Made by a program: the position numbers and the translations under genes. The notes beneath the pieces were generated by a model, which did not search any database, was not told where the DNA came from, and worked only from the letters and a program-made list of their open reading frames with translations. From Acanthaster planci (Eukaryota; Echinodermata; Asteroidea; Valvatida; Acanthasteridae), in NCBI RefSeq assembly GCF_001949145.1, contig NW_019091458.1, positions 398,637-460,636 on the forward strand: DNA of 62,000 nt, given 5' to 3'. Positions 1 to 12,400 of this stretch are shown one piece after another. Each line of letters begins with the position of its first letter. Position 1 is the stretch's first letter.

Positions 1-192
1 AAATACCTGCTCACCAGTGACTGTGGGCATTTGTGCACATTTGTGCTGTAAAACCAAAGGAGGGTTAAAGGACGAAATCAAACTAAGAGCCTTGGGCACT
101 TGGGTGAATACACGGTGACAAGACAAAGTACTGTGTTGCCTTCCTTCCCAGGAAACTTTATGCAGGGGTAGAACAATCAATGGATCACATTA

Positions 193-338
193 TAGAGTAC
201 CGAAGTGTGACGTCACTGTGAACCAGAAAGTGCAGTGCAAACGAATGGAGTACGCGTGCGTTGGTTCACACGCTGGTTCTCACGCTCATGCCTTTTACAC
301 ACTTATTGTGCGCGTGACGTATTCACTTTGGTACTCTA
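193..338. mobile_element. MITE with TAGAGTACC termini, copy 1
   Basis: A 146-bp element begins TAGAGTACCGAAGTGTGACG and ends with a near-complement, TGACG..ACTTTGGTACTCTA. The terminal TA on each side is what a Tc1/mariner-type target duplication would look like. A second copy lies in reverse orientation at 45411-45559. It sits in the PIKFYVE intron left of the 702-516 exon and has no coding capacity. Confidence 0.75.
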
Positions 339-515
339 CTGGAAAGTTAGTTTTTCCAAACCACTCACAGCATTACTGTACTCTTGGCTTCTCACATGCC
401 CTTCAGAAAGCCCTGCATGTTAGCACATCCACAAATGGGAACCGGCTTAGACAGAAAGTTAGCCCCTGCGAGCAGCACGGGCACATGACAGATCTAACGT
501 TCCCATTCTGCTTAC

Positions 516-3500
516 CTCTGGCGGGTCATGGAACAGTCTGTCGGCTTCTTCCTGGGTGTCATGATGTCAGGCGTGGCAGAGGAGGGCAGTTCACTCGCCA
601 TCAGAGTGAAGTAATCCTCCTGCAGCATCTTGAGTTCGCCCATGGAGGACTGGGCGTAGCTAAGGACGATCTTGCAACAGTAGGTGCAGACGCGCAGATA
701 TCCTGAAAAAAGCGAAGTTTACAGGGTTACTTTCTGCTCAAAGACAAAATCTTCTGTATAAATAAATGAGGCTAACCAAACTCAGCATCACTAGAATCAA
801 CAGGTCCGTGAACCAGACTAGACTCACCGGTGTATCCCATGAACTTGCCCGGCACCTCTTGGTTGCAGCAGCGGCTGCAGAAGATCTGGCCGCAGACCCG
901 GCAGTGGTGACGGCGTCGCAGGGTGGTGAAGCGCTCGCTGCACTCGTAACACTCCTTGCATTGGCTGTCCGGCATCCAGTACTGCTTGAAGTCGCTGTCG
1001 CGGTAGGCTTGGGGTATCTGTGTGCAACGTGAAATGTGTCAAGTCTGAGGTCTGAGGTGACTAAGGTGGTTCACGACTTGCACGGCTGACTCAGACTCCG
1101 GTCATGTAGAAAGTGCAATTTCTTTTCCCCTTGAGATTTGACTCGACTTGCAGCTTGAACACATTTAACTCGTTAACACTGCCAACTTTTAAAAACAACT
1201 TTAAAAACACATGTATCTATAACTGGCTAGGTTAAAAAGCAAACCTGTCCTTATCATTGGAAATGTCAGCAGTTCATGATGGATAAAATTGGACAAACGG
1301 GTCAATACCATACCAACTACCTACACAAACTAAGAAAAAATCATGCAGAACGTAATATTTTTATTAAAAATTCTTGAAAAAATAGAAACTTACAGTGCCA
1401 ACCTCTCAGCCTGATTCTTGTTTTCATTATCCCGTATACTTTTTATATTTACTTAATTTCTTTTAAGCTGGTCAGCTTTAAACGTTAAGGGCAAAAGTGT
1501 TTCACCCACACTAACCCTAATTTTTTTTCCCAATGTGACAGGGAACACAACTATATTTCTGTTTGACCTAGGTTGGTATTGTATAAACACTCGTTAACAA
1601 AATACTCCTTTTAATTGATCATGTCACACTTTCTAATCTCTTGGAAGCCTACGCTAATGGTGAGTAGAAGAACACTGGGCATTGCTGTTGAAAGAATTCC
1701 GATCCTACCTGGCCTGATCTGTCCACTACGGCACTCAGATGGCGGAGCACAGTGGTCAAACTCCTTCCTGGCTGCTTCCCATAGCCTGCCTCCAATGGGT
1801 CCTCGCTGCGCTGGCCACCGAGCCGCAGAGGTAGGGACAGCCTAGCCTGGGGTGGTGGCCGGTGCTGCTGGCTGGGACTCTGGGAAGCCGATTTTGTTAT
1901 CTCCTGACATAAAGATGTGAACAGCATATAAGTTTGCTGGAAATATTATTCCATGCCACTCTTGTCCTGGGAATGGCATTAATTTTTGGTGGATAATACC
2001 AACTTTTTAAACAAAATAGCACGACCACAGTTCATTACAAAGATAGACTTTTGATCATTTGTTCAAGATTTGTGTGACATTCGTCGCTTTTTCAGAACTC
2101 TGAGACTATATCATGAAGCAAGATTTCTTAGTTCCTGGCCAAAGCCCAAGGCTACTTGAGGGTGACACACACTTAACACCACAGACTCTTTTGAGCCTTT
2201 GTGTGTGTATTAAGGAATCATTCAAGCATGCAGTCAAATATGGACTTCACACGACACCACATACAGAATTTGCCGGAATAATAAACATCCTCCACGTTTT
2301 GACATGGGCATGCCTGCATGTTTGGACATCCTCCGGCATGAAGTGGTTAAAAGACAAACTTAAGTTAAAGAGAGAAGTGAACTTTCATAACTGCAGAAAC
2401 TTCTCCAGATGCACATGAGGAAGCACCCATTGCTATACAAGTTATACCTGTCTCTAACTTTAGTCTTTTAAGACTTTAGACCTTAAGCATAGTATAAAGG
2501 CAGTGACATTTTCTGCAGGAAATGATTGAGATCAACTCAGTTTAACCTTGGTTTAGAGTAAGCATTCCTGTTGGACATGAGATTTTGAAGACTGTAATAT
2601 TCTGTTTTGAGAAAATGTGTGCTATACCACAGCTGTACGCTCTAAAGACATGTGTACATATGTATGACCTCTGCCATGATTCTGTTGAATAAATAACAGG
2701 CAAAACATCATTTGAATAACATCATTTTCGCAGGTTGAACGCATGACCCTTGTGGACGAATTTTATTACAGTATCCAAGATGTGAGACATGACAAACTTC
2801 TCGACCGACTTTTAAGAGGAAAGGAGATACATCCCACCTGTTTCCATGGTACCTCGATCTTTAGCCGAGAGGATTTCTGCCCGAGCTCAGCTAGTGGTGC
2901 CAAGAAGGAGGCGTTTAGACTGCTCTCTGTTTTCCTGACGGGTTCGGGCTTGTTGTTCTCTTTGCTCTTGGCGTTCAGGTCCGGTAGGGAGGAGGCGGTA
3001 TGAAGGGGACGGGGCAAAGGTTCCTCCTTTTTCCCTTTTGTTGCCGAGGCTTCTTTCTCAACCGATGAGGACGTGTCTTCACAATTCAGAGCAGAAAAAC
3101 GTTAACAATGTTTTATGTCTTTCAGAAGTTCCAAGTCAGTGTCTTTCAAGTTATCAGTTATAAATTTCTAAGGAAAAAAATCAGGCACCCTAATGAACTA
3201 TGGGCCGTAAAGGGACAACTACACGTGCACTGAGTAACTCTTTTTAAAATGCCACATTAACTTAAAGCACTATTTTGTAATAAAAACCGCTGACGGCGTG
3301 TCGTCCAGCTAACACTTAATCCCCCTACTCGAGCAGGCCTGTTTTCTGATTGCAGGTAAAATGGACAGGAAGGGAATTCCATTTTCAGGTCATAGATGGT
3401 ATTAAACAGACCTTTAGTGGCTGATCAGGTTTGATCTTGGAACCTCAACTCACAGGTGGGTGTGGAAACCGAATTGCTTCTACCATCCACTATTATAGTA

Positions 3501-4527
3501 GACTTGACTCAAGTCGGCATCTCTGTGACATTTGAGTTTCTGCTTTGGATAAATATCGAGACCACGGCCCTTGCTTTGTGCCCTCTTGCGTCCACTTATT
3601 ACTATGAGTTAAGTTCCGAAATCCCGACTTGATGAATCTGCCAACCGTTTGTACACAGCGAATGGGCTCATCTACCAAAAGTGGTAGCAGCCAATCACAC
3701 TGCCAGACTTATTTTACGTTATTCATACCTGCATTATAATTAACAAGTCTACAAGTCTGACTACTTTGATTGGTGGAAATTCCGTATGTATATTATGAAA
3801 GATCATGTCTTTCATGTGCAATTATGAATAACTAAATACACCAAGGGGGGTCCGATTGGCTTATCCATCAAGTCGGACTTACATGTACATGTACTGACTG
3901 GTGACGTACATGTATGACACACTTTATTTAATAAAGGCTATTAATGAGGGCGCCTTATAAGGGTTATGCAAGCTGCTGGGCCGAGTACAATGACCGTGTA
4001 TATGTAGTGTGTACAGGCTGAAGAAACGGCTGACTGGGGCAGAGCAACGTAAGTAAGACTTGATTCAAGTCTAATATTATAGTTGAGTTTATCATAAGTC
4101 CTTTCAAAAGCTTATCAAGTTTGGTCACAAGTCCTTTCAGGAGATTAGTCATAAGAAACAGGGAATAAAGTAACAAAGGGAATACCTTTGTCGCAGTCCA
4201 TCTGAAGGGCTCGTGACAGTTCATTTGTAAGGCCCATGACTCAATAGGCCTAAGACTGAATGAGTTGTGATTAACTTGTGATGAAAACTGCTACCCTCTA
4301 CTGTCTCTCATGCCTTTACCTTTGGAACGACGAAGCCAGTCAGGAAGAGAGAACCAAGACGAGTTCTTCTGGTCGGGCGAGAGTCGCTGGAACCAGGTGA
4401 TCTTGTCGTCGCTGCTGTCATGCTCGACCATGATGGGCTGTGGGGTTATTCCTGCAGCAGCGGCACCTCCAAAGAGGTTGGTGGAGACCTCGTTCGAATT
4501 TTTCTCATAGACGGCACACGGATCCAT
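516..4527 (-). CDS. PIKFYVE: PIKfyve (FYVE-finger phosphoinositide 5-kinase), N-terminal part, 5 coding exons
   Basis: This is the kinase that makes PI(3,5)P2 (and PI5P) on endosomes; the FYVE finger binds PI3P on the membrane. Exons: 4527-4320, 3076-2838, 1903-1709, 1017-828, 702-516, joined in phases 1, 0, 0, 1; the last ends in phase 2 and the gene runs off the left edge, so the DEP, chaperonin-like and kinase domains are missing here. About 339 residues are encoded. The FYVE finger lies at about residues 229-290, with WMPDSQCKEC, the PI3P-binding RRHHCR and CSRCCNQ, continuing across an intron into the LRVCTYC half. The N-terminal LSPDQ stretch matches the vertebrate protein. The start ATG at 4527 follows an AG acceptor at about 4542, so an upstream noncoding exon is likely. 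The exon 2 donor could instead be at 2852, 15 bp shorter and in the same phase. Gene identity is secure; the precise N-terminus is an inference. Confidence 0.95.
1926..2350. repeat. Interspersed repeat D, copy 1 (truncated)
   Basis: This intronic stretch aligns with 48403-48771. Both carry GATCATTTSTTCAAGAYTTG, then GTGTGACATT, then AYGCAGAATTTGC, and end in CATGAAGYGGTT followed by TTAA or TTGA. Copy 2 starts at a TTAACCACT terminus; the matching start is not present here, so copy 1 is probably 5' truncated. I see no coding sequence and read it as a non-autonomous DNA transposon. Confidence 0.6.
3077..4319 (-). other. PIKFYVE first coding intron with CAAGTC-rich repeats
   Basis: A 1.24-kb intron. 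It holds scattered direct and inverted copies of ACTTGA/TCAAGT and CACAAGTCCTTTCA, mainly at 3495-3670 and 4050-4270, plus three overlapping or nearby TACATGTA palindromes around 3879-3915. I see no exon in it. Confidence 0.6.
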
Positions 4528-5416
4528 CAGTTGTCATCTGACTGAAACATTGTCCCATCGAAAAAAGAACCACATCTAACAAAACTTTTCATAGCATATT
4601 ATGGTGGACTTGGTCAGAAGTGGATCCAGTGGCACACTAATGTACAGGTAAACAAATTACACATAATGAAGTTACACTAGTTTTGTTTGTATCATTGCAT
4701 TATTAACACTATCATGTTAATCAACAGCGCCCTCTAACCGCTGTAACTTGTAAAACTCAGCCGATAAGGGCGCGGTGACGTGCACATATCATGATCCACT
4801 GCAAAAGAGTAAAACATTTTATTCACCTCTCTTTTAATCACAAAAATGAAATGATGTTTGGCTAAATTTCGATTCCAAACACTTAACTCCGCGCTCCGCC
4901 AGAAAATCGACATACGGAGGCTGCCATCTCTGACTGAGTAAACGTTAGGCATATACGAGTAACGTTAGGATATGTTATCACCTGATCACTCTGTGTTTTC
5001 CTACGTCCGTGGTTCTACAATGAAAAGTTCATAGATCGTTATTTTAAAAATGAAAAAAAAAATGCTTTTCACTAAATTGTTTTACCGATGCCACAGTTTC
5101 AGTTGAAAAGGTATTCTATGGTCATTTATAAAGTAGGCCTACCCAGTATTTACGTGACTTATGCACGACTTCCGGAATTCCCACCAGCTCGGTGAAAACA
5201 GCCCAAGGTGAACGCACTTGCTTTTGCCATTTGATTTCGCCTCGCACTCACTGACCCGAGGGTTCGGCAAAGTCGCCTCTGCGAAACCTCACGAGTCACA
5301 TCACACACATGACACATACCTTAATTTAGCTTCATGACCAGAGTGAGTGAGATTGCAAAGTGTGCGAGTGCTGAAACTTGAATCGATCAGAACTTGGAAG
5401 CAGAGAGGAGCTGTAG
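4528..5416. promoter_or_regulatory. Shared 5' region of the divergent PIKFYVE and NUB1 genes
   Basis: The two genes point away from each other here. On the minus strand a GTGAGT donor at 5251 could end a noncoding PIKFYVE exon that joins the acceptor near 4542. On the plus strand a GTGAGT donor at 5417 could end a noncoding NUB1 exon that joins the acceptor at 6424. That would leave less than about 200 bp between the two transcription starts. 5160-5300 is locally CpG-richer and carries an ETS-like CCGGAAGT on the minus strand at about 5167-5174. These are candidates by sequence only; transcript ends are not visible. Confidence 0.5.
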
Positions 5417-5837
5417 GTGAGTCTACTGTATAAAACTTATGTCTTCATTTCTTTTGGAAATTTTTCTGGTCACGTTCAAGAAATTTTGGGGGGGGGGTTG
5501 TTGCTGTCCTTATTAAAATTTTCTTTCTTTTTTTTGACAAGTTACAACTGACAAGACTTTATAAACTCTGAAGTAAATGAAAACATGACATTACTCCGTC
5601 ATCACAGTGGACTGCACAGTAAAGAATCGGAATTGCATGCAGTGACGGCTGGCCACATTGACCAGCGTCAGTTGCCCGACCGTGCGGGCACATGCATAAC
5701 ATCGACGTGTCTCACATTAATGTCACCCCATCGACGTGCAGGGAAGGCAGTGTAGCCAAAATGGCAAATTACGAAACGAACACGTGATTAAGAAATCAAA
5801 TAATAATAAGCTCTGAGCAAGCTCTGATTTCTGTGAA

Positions 5838-5985
5838 GGTACGAGTTGTCTCGTACACGAAGGTGCGAGTTGTCTTTACAGGAGGTACGAGTTGTTCAAG
5901 GTGCGACTTGGCAAAGGTGCGAGTTGGTACAGTTATGTTGAGTTGATGGTACGAGCTGTCCAAGGTACATGTACGAGTCAACCTG
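5838..5985. repeat. Degenerate minisatellite of GGTRCGAGTTG units
   Basis: About seven imperfect copies of a GGTACGAGTTGTC-like unit follow each other, 16-32 bp apart, varying between GGTACGAG and GGTGCGAG. The last copy merges into a TACATGTA palindrome. It lies in the proposed first intron of NUB1 (5417-6424), which otherwise shows no feature I recognise. Confidence 0.7.
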
Positions 5986-6429
5986 TTCCCGGCCTAAGTA
6001 TGAATGGGGGTGTGAGAATCTTCCAGTAATTTTGGACAACATTTTATTTATTTCATAATATTTCTTACTTTAGTGTTAAAAAAAGAAATAAATATGCCAA
6101 ATAGATATGGTTAATAAGGGAATAAATGGGCCTGTGCTTTGCTGGTCTTCAACATTCATTTAAATTTTAAGTTGGCGTCAGGAGGATCATGAGAGTGGAT
6201 ACGGATAGTGATAGCCTGACCCAAAGGTAGGGACCATTGTCAGCATCCTTTTCGCTCAAGCCTTTGAGATGGGCCAAGCACAAACTTATTCCAGAAGATA
6301 ACATGTAGTTGCATTTTCAAATGTGGGAAAACTTTACAGGTGAATTCATGCATCAATGTACAGGTAATGCACTGAAGGCTTGTCGTTGTTAACATTTCGT
6401 AATTGCCCATGATTTCCTCACCAGTAAGA

Positions 6430-9400
6430 ATGATGGCCAGTGGGCGGTCCGATGAAGAAGCAGTAACTGAAGCAATCCGACAGAAGTTGAATAGTGAGAA
6501 AGTCAAGTTATGGCTGCCTCCATACACCCAGGGCGACTCCACAACGGGAGTCTACTCAGAGGTCAGAGAATTCAACTTCTTAGGAAATTTTCTTTAAAAA
6601 AACTGACACCAAGTAATGTGATGACTTCCCACCTGTAAACATCTCAATTTATTACATAAAAATTATGAGCCACAAGTATCAATCATACAGAACCTGAAAT
6701 CCCTCTGGCTGGTACAGATCCCTATTGACAAATTTTGAACATATGTAACTGTAAAAAAACTCTTTGAAACAAAATAAAATGAGGAGCAGCTTCTTGATAT
6801 AGCTAGAAGACCATCCAGAAGGATAGATACTCTAACATTTCACAGTGAGGTGGTGGAGTTGTGTAATATCCCTGTGTGATGGCCTGCGTAGTTCATCTAT
6901 CGCTAGACAGTATCTGGCAAAGTCTCTGACAAAGATAATTAGGCATAACACGAATTTGGAAGTCCTGAGAGCCTCGAAGCCTATTGGAAAATAAACATGA
7001 CCGGCAATATTATTATTAGCACTGAAAAGTAAACTTAGGAAGTTCAAGAACAAGGTTAGCACTGATGTCATGGAGCTTGCAGAGAACTCGGAATATGTCT
7101 CTTGACATTAGAGTGACCTCCAATCTCTCTCAGGAGTTTGTCAACCGCTACTCGTCCGAATTGAACGTGCAACAGCAGAAAGTAGTGGCCACTTTGGAGC
7201 GGCTGCGACAGCATGCCTTGGCCAAACTGGCCTCCAGGCAGAACAAGTCAGGGCCTAGCATGGCCATGCTGAAGGTTAAACTGACGGGGGCGGTCCCGGA
7301 GGGTGCGTCTGCTGCCGGTGATCATCTCGACATGGAGGTGCCGTTGGAAATCAGCGGGAGAGAGCTGAGAAAAAGGTGGGTTGAGTTGTGCGTGAAGGAT
7401 CACTACATGGGTTTTGATTGGGGGGGCGTTCATTTTGCTTTGTTTTTGTTTTGTTTTTTGGTTACACTGTAAAAGCTGGTGTAACCATTATGCGCTCGAG
7501 AACCCAACAAGGAATGTGCCTACTTGGAAATCTAGTCGTGAATTATAGATTTAATTAGTACCATTGCAAAAAGATACTTCAACATTATTCCTTTCACCAG
7601 AAATACATAGTTTTGTGCACATTCAGTTGAAAATCGGCCCCATGCGTTCTGATGTGACCTAATCTCATGATTTCATTTTAAAATATGACCAACAGTTGTC
7701 CACAAAGTTTGTCATTACAGCTATTAAAATATGACAGTGTAATGTGACAGCTTCTTGTAGCGAAACCCACCTACACACTCTAGTTTATTTTGGAATTCCA
7801 AAGAGATAAGCCGGCTTTGGACTGTTGTTAATCTTGCCTCCAGGATTGCTGACAGGAGCCACGTGACGGAGGACCACCTGAAGCTCATCAGTTGCGGTTC
7901 GGTCATCCAGGATGAACCATCTATCCACAGCCAGCACGTCCGGCAGGGCTCACAGGTCATGGTCATCTGCCTGTCCCAGAGCGAGGTGGAGGCAAGGCGG
8001 CGTGAGGAGCAGGCCTCCAAGCTGGTCAAGACGAAGGAGGCTGCCGCCATCTTGGCAAAGAGGAAAGAGGGTTAGTACCACCGACCACATAGAACAATAT
8101 TATAGAACTAAGTTCCACTTGGGCTGCCTGTGCCCAGGCCTCTAAAAAATCTCTTTTGACTTTTCATCTTTAACTTGTGTTTGAACAGGTTGTGATACCT
8201 GTCCTGTGTTGAAATCTTTTTCGTAGGTGGTCACCGCAGTCATAGTGAGCAGTACTTCCTCCAAATCGCTGACCAGACAGGGAAAGCCATTGATCTTCCC
8301 GACAGTGAACGGGAAGCTCTGTCTGTCGCCCTCACGCTGAACGAGAAGGGGAGGGCGTGTCTGAAGAGGAAGCAGTATGGGGAGGCGTTGCTGATACTCC
8401 TAGAGGCTGACAAAGCATTCAGGTTTCTATCAACCATGTTCACCCCTCTCTGTGTTTGATTCCTTGTAATATTTGTCACATTTCCACCATTTTCAGCTTC
8501 TTTACACACATAACCCAAGCATGTACTATACCAATGCTCCTCCCGAAGTTGTAGCAAGGTGATATAATAGTAACCTGGCATTTCCATTGTGGATCTGTTG
8601 TCGGAGTATGGTGATGGAGCATATTTATAGCAATATCTACCATATTTTCACGTCAGAGTTTCACAGAAAATCCAGGTAGAAGTTCTAATATAGACTCACT
8701 AACTGTAACTAATGACGAACGCCATGATTTCATCTCTTTGAAACATCTTGAGGAGTTTTCACACAAGATGAAGCAAGTATAAACCTGGCCTGCAACTTTA
8801 TTGTGGAGCCGATTAACAGATCAGATTTCTTTTTGAACTTGTAGCCAGTGCCGGTCTGAAATTCTAAATGCTGTGGACAACTATGCCGTACTGTGCCTTG
8901 ATATTGTGTGGTGTTACCTCTGTCTTCAGAACGTCAGTGAACTGCCGGACGCAGGTAAAGACATTCTGTTAAATAGAATCCTGCATTTTGTTGTATCTGT
9001 CGTGCATGTTCATTCGTTGTTTGTCAATCTAGAAAATTGTTGTTGGAGGAAACGAGTTTTGAGAAATAGCAACAGATGGTGTAGACTGCTCATAATCGTA
9101 GTTGCCTCATGCTGATTCTTTTCTGGAAGACGGCTTCCGCCAAATAACTAAAATGATGACAAACAAGAAGAAAAGATATGTTTGACCTTGTCTGTCAAAC
9201 AAGCTGTAACTTTAATTCAACACATGCAACGTTATACTTATTTCTGCAGAACAGGTTGCATCTGTAGGTTTGTTTGAGTTTGTTTAATGTGTCTTTGATA
9301 GAGGCCAAACTGAGAACCTGCGAGGAGTGTTTCAGACGCAGCTACGGTGACAACCTCCAGCGACTGGCAAGCCTGAAAGGCGAGAGCACGAGGGAGCTGG

Positions 9401-12400
9401 CGTTGTATGTGAGGCTGTACCTGCTTCAGGGTATCCTGGCCTTCTATCAGGGACGGCTGGATGCTGCCCAGGCACTGCTGCAGAAAGTACGAGAGCCTTC
9501 TGAAATCTCTCGGAATCCAATGCAATGCAATGCAGTCCAATTCAGTCCAATCCAATGCAATGCAGTGCTGTCCAATGCAGTGCACTCACATCCACTCTAG
9601 TCCAATGCAATCAATCCCATGCAGTCCAGTGCAACTAATCCAGTGCAGTCCAATCTGATGCAATCTAAGTTAGTGCATTCCAATCCAATACAGATCTGTC
9701 CAATGTAGTCCAATGCAATGCAAACCAATGCAGCACAATCCAATCCAATGCAATGCAAACCAGTGAAATGCAATGCAATCCAATGCAAACAAATCTAATC
9801 CAGTCTAATCCAATGTAATGCAATGCAGACCAATACAATGCAATCTAATCCAATCACTTTATTACGCCTTTAGGGTCAATTTGGTCAATTTCTCCTCCCC
9901 CCCCCCACAGGCAGAAGGCATTCTTGCATCCCTACAGGTGGATGAAGACAAGCTCATGCAAGTGATGTCCATGGGCTTTGATGTGCGGGAGGCCCGGCTG
10001 GGCCTGCGGGCTGCCTTCGGCAACGTCTCAGCGGCCGTGAGCAAGATAACGGAACAGAGGCAGAGGAGGAAGGAGATCAGAGAGAAGGAGCTAGAGGAGC
10101 AGAAGAAGAAGAGGAGGGAACGGAAACTGGGGAAGACGGCCAACGGGGGCTGGTAGGTAACCTTAGTTTGTTTGATTCGGCGGAGGGCAAACGATATTCA
10201 GGTGTTAGTATTAACACTTAGAGCCGGGTGTCCCGATATGCGGACCCATTCTTCTAATTCACACAGCCGGGTGGCCTAAGTTGGGGACAGAAATGACTGC
10301 TATGAGTCACCATAGGCTGTAATCATATTGTTAAGTACAATGGCATGAACGACCACAGTGCTCTAAGCCAGGCGGGGCTGACGAACGCATCGTCCAGCCT
10401 ACCCATTGTTTGTCATTCCTGGGGGCTGAAGGCAAACAAACAAACTGTTATGTAACTCCATAATAGACATAGCAATGGTGACAAGTATGGTGAAAACGAA
10501 AGCCATAAAGCACCGCCCGGCAGCTTATGATTCAAGAGACTGTTTTACATGGCGGCAAGCGGTTAAGCCCCACCATCAGTAAAACTGACTTGCAGATGGA
10601 TACATTTTTAATGTCGTGGCAGACAGAATTTTTTCCTAGTCCTGACTCCTAACTTTTTACTTTATCTTTGAAATTTACAAAAACAAGATACAAAAGTTAA
10701 AAGGCATATTTAAAAACAACGCATTCAAAATGGCTGACTCTGTCCATTACAAAACGTTTCTTAACCTTCGGCCATAGGTCGTGTTGTCTAACCTACTTTT
10801 TGATGCATAATTCCAGTTTTTTTCTTACTTAGGGTAATGCTGAAAATATATATACTATTTCCTATGGCCTTTGCCATACTTACAGATATTGGAATGAAAA
10901 TTGATTGCAGTTTTCTTCTTATCGCATCTTTTGAGAGGAAGTAACAAAAAAAAACCTGAGGAGTTAATTCCGAGAAAGTAATTGGACATAACGTCAAATC
11001 TGAAAAAAACTTTTTCACTTGGGCCTGTTTGTTTCACACGGATCCGGATCTGGATCAGTAATCTCTCCTTGGTTCACTGACACCACAATCTGTGTAAATG
11101 GATGGAACAAACCAGTATTGGGACCAGTGATCAAGATCCAGATCCCATGTGACACAAACAGGCCCATCGTCATCCAGAATGGATTTCAAGCAAGGTCACC
11201 AAAAATGGGTGAGCGGTAAGGAAAGTACTTCAAAATACTGTTAACCAAGGGCTAACGTGATCGTGATGAAAAGGGATTTTTTTTCTTTTGGGGGTTGATG
11301 TAATCTGCCCGAAGCTCACCATGTGTAGTTGTATGTATTACTGTACTACTATGCTGGTGGTGGGTCTCTCATTTGGCCAAGCACGGGACAGGGTTCAGTG
11401 ATGGCGTACGATTGCAGCCTTAGATCCTAGCCAGTGTGAAGAGGATAAGTATTACTTAAAGTGTTGTGCCTCGGCATTCTGGTCCTTGCTGCAGTTCAGT
11501 TCGGTTCAACTTCGTTATAGTCTCTCTTGAGTATGTTGTGACATGGGTCACCCGTTTGCTTCTCAGGGTGAAGTTGGAAGTCTACAACACTCTCCTGTCG
11601 ATGGGGTTCCCCAAGCAAGCGGTCCTGGCTGCCGTCAAGCAGACTAACAACGACCTTCACCTGTCCATCCAGGCCATGCAGGAGCAACCGGACCTCTTGA
11701 TGCTTGGGGACAGTGCCAGTGAGCCTTGGGAAGGAGAGGTGACTGATGAGATGATAGCGCAGGTCAGTGAGGGAGGAACTGTATACAGAATTTGTCATGC
11801 GATTGGTTTAAATTGACTATTCAGGTTCAGGAAGAGGCTCGCCCAGCCAATAGCAACGGATGTTGTAACTGTTGTTTTATAATGGCGATAAAAATCAATC
11901 CCTGCATCTATCAGTGTTTTTATCATTGGTCAAAAGTCACATTTCTCATAACGTGTACTGAATTTGCAACTCGCTTTTATCACAGGTAGAATTGTGACAA
12001 ACTTTTATCGAGATTGAAGATGAAATTCCTAATCAGTATGGACGATTTGATCAAAGATGTTCCAATAAGTGGTCAAAATTCAGCCAATGAAATGTTATGG
12101 TTCGGATTACAGGTGTTAAATAAGTGTTCACACTTTGTACTCTGTACAGGTCCGTGAACTCGGCTTTGATCCTGAAGTGGCCCGACTGGCATTATATCGT
12201 TACCATGGCAACGTTGGGAAGGCAGTCGATGTCCTGATTGCAAGAGGAGGGGTCTTACCTCCAGAGCCTGTTCAGGCATCTTCTTCATCAGGTAACAATG
12301 ATGTCATTGTAGCTGGTAACACTCCCAGCTTCACCTAACCACACAGTGTGTATTTAACTCCAGTGAACCCCTTGTCATTATAAATTCTTGTAAAATGTCC

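Noticed and set aside
218-706. 162-codon plus-strand open frame
   Set aside because: It runs through a MITE and then antisense across a PIKFYVE exon whose minus-strand reading matches the family; it is a shadow.
6403-6429. Upstream in-frame ATG for NUB1
   Set aside because: A good acceptor (TTTCCTCACCAG) ends at 6424, so this ATG would be intronic; the start at 6430 is preferred.
9461-9788. Open frames on both strands through the pentanucleotide repeat
   Set aside because: A 5-bp repeat without stop-forming units is open in all frames; the peptides are pure repeat translation.
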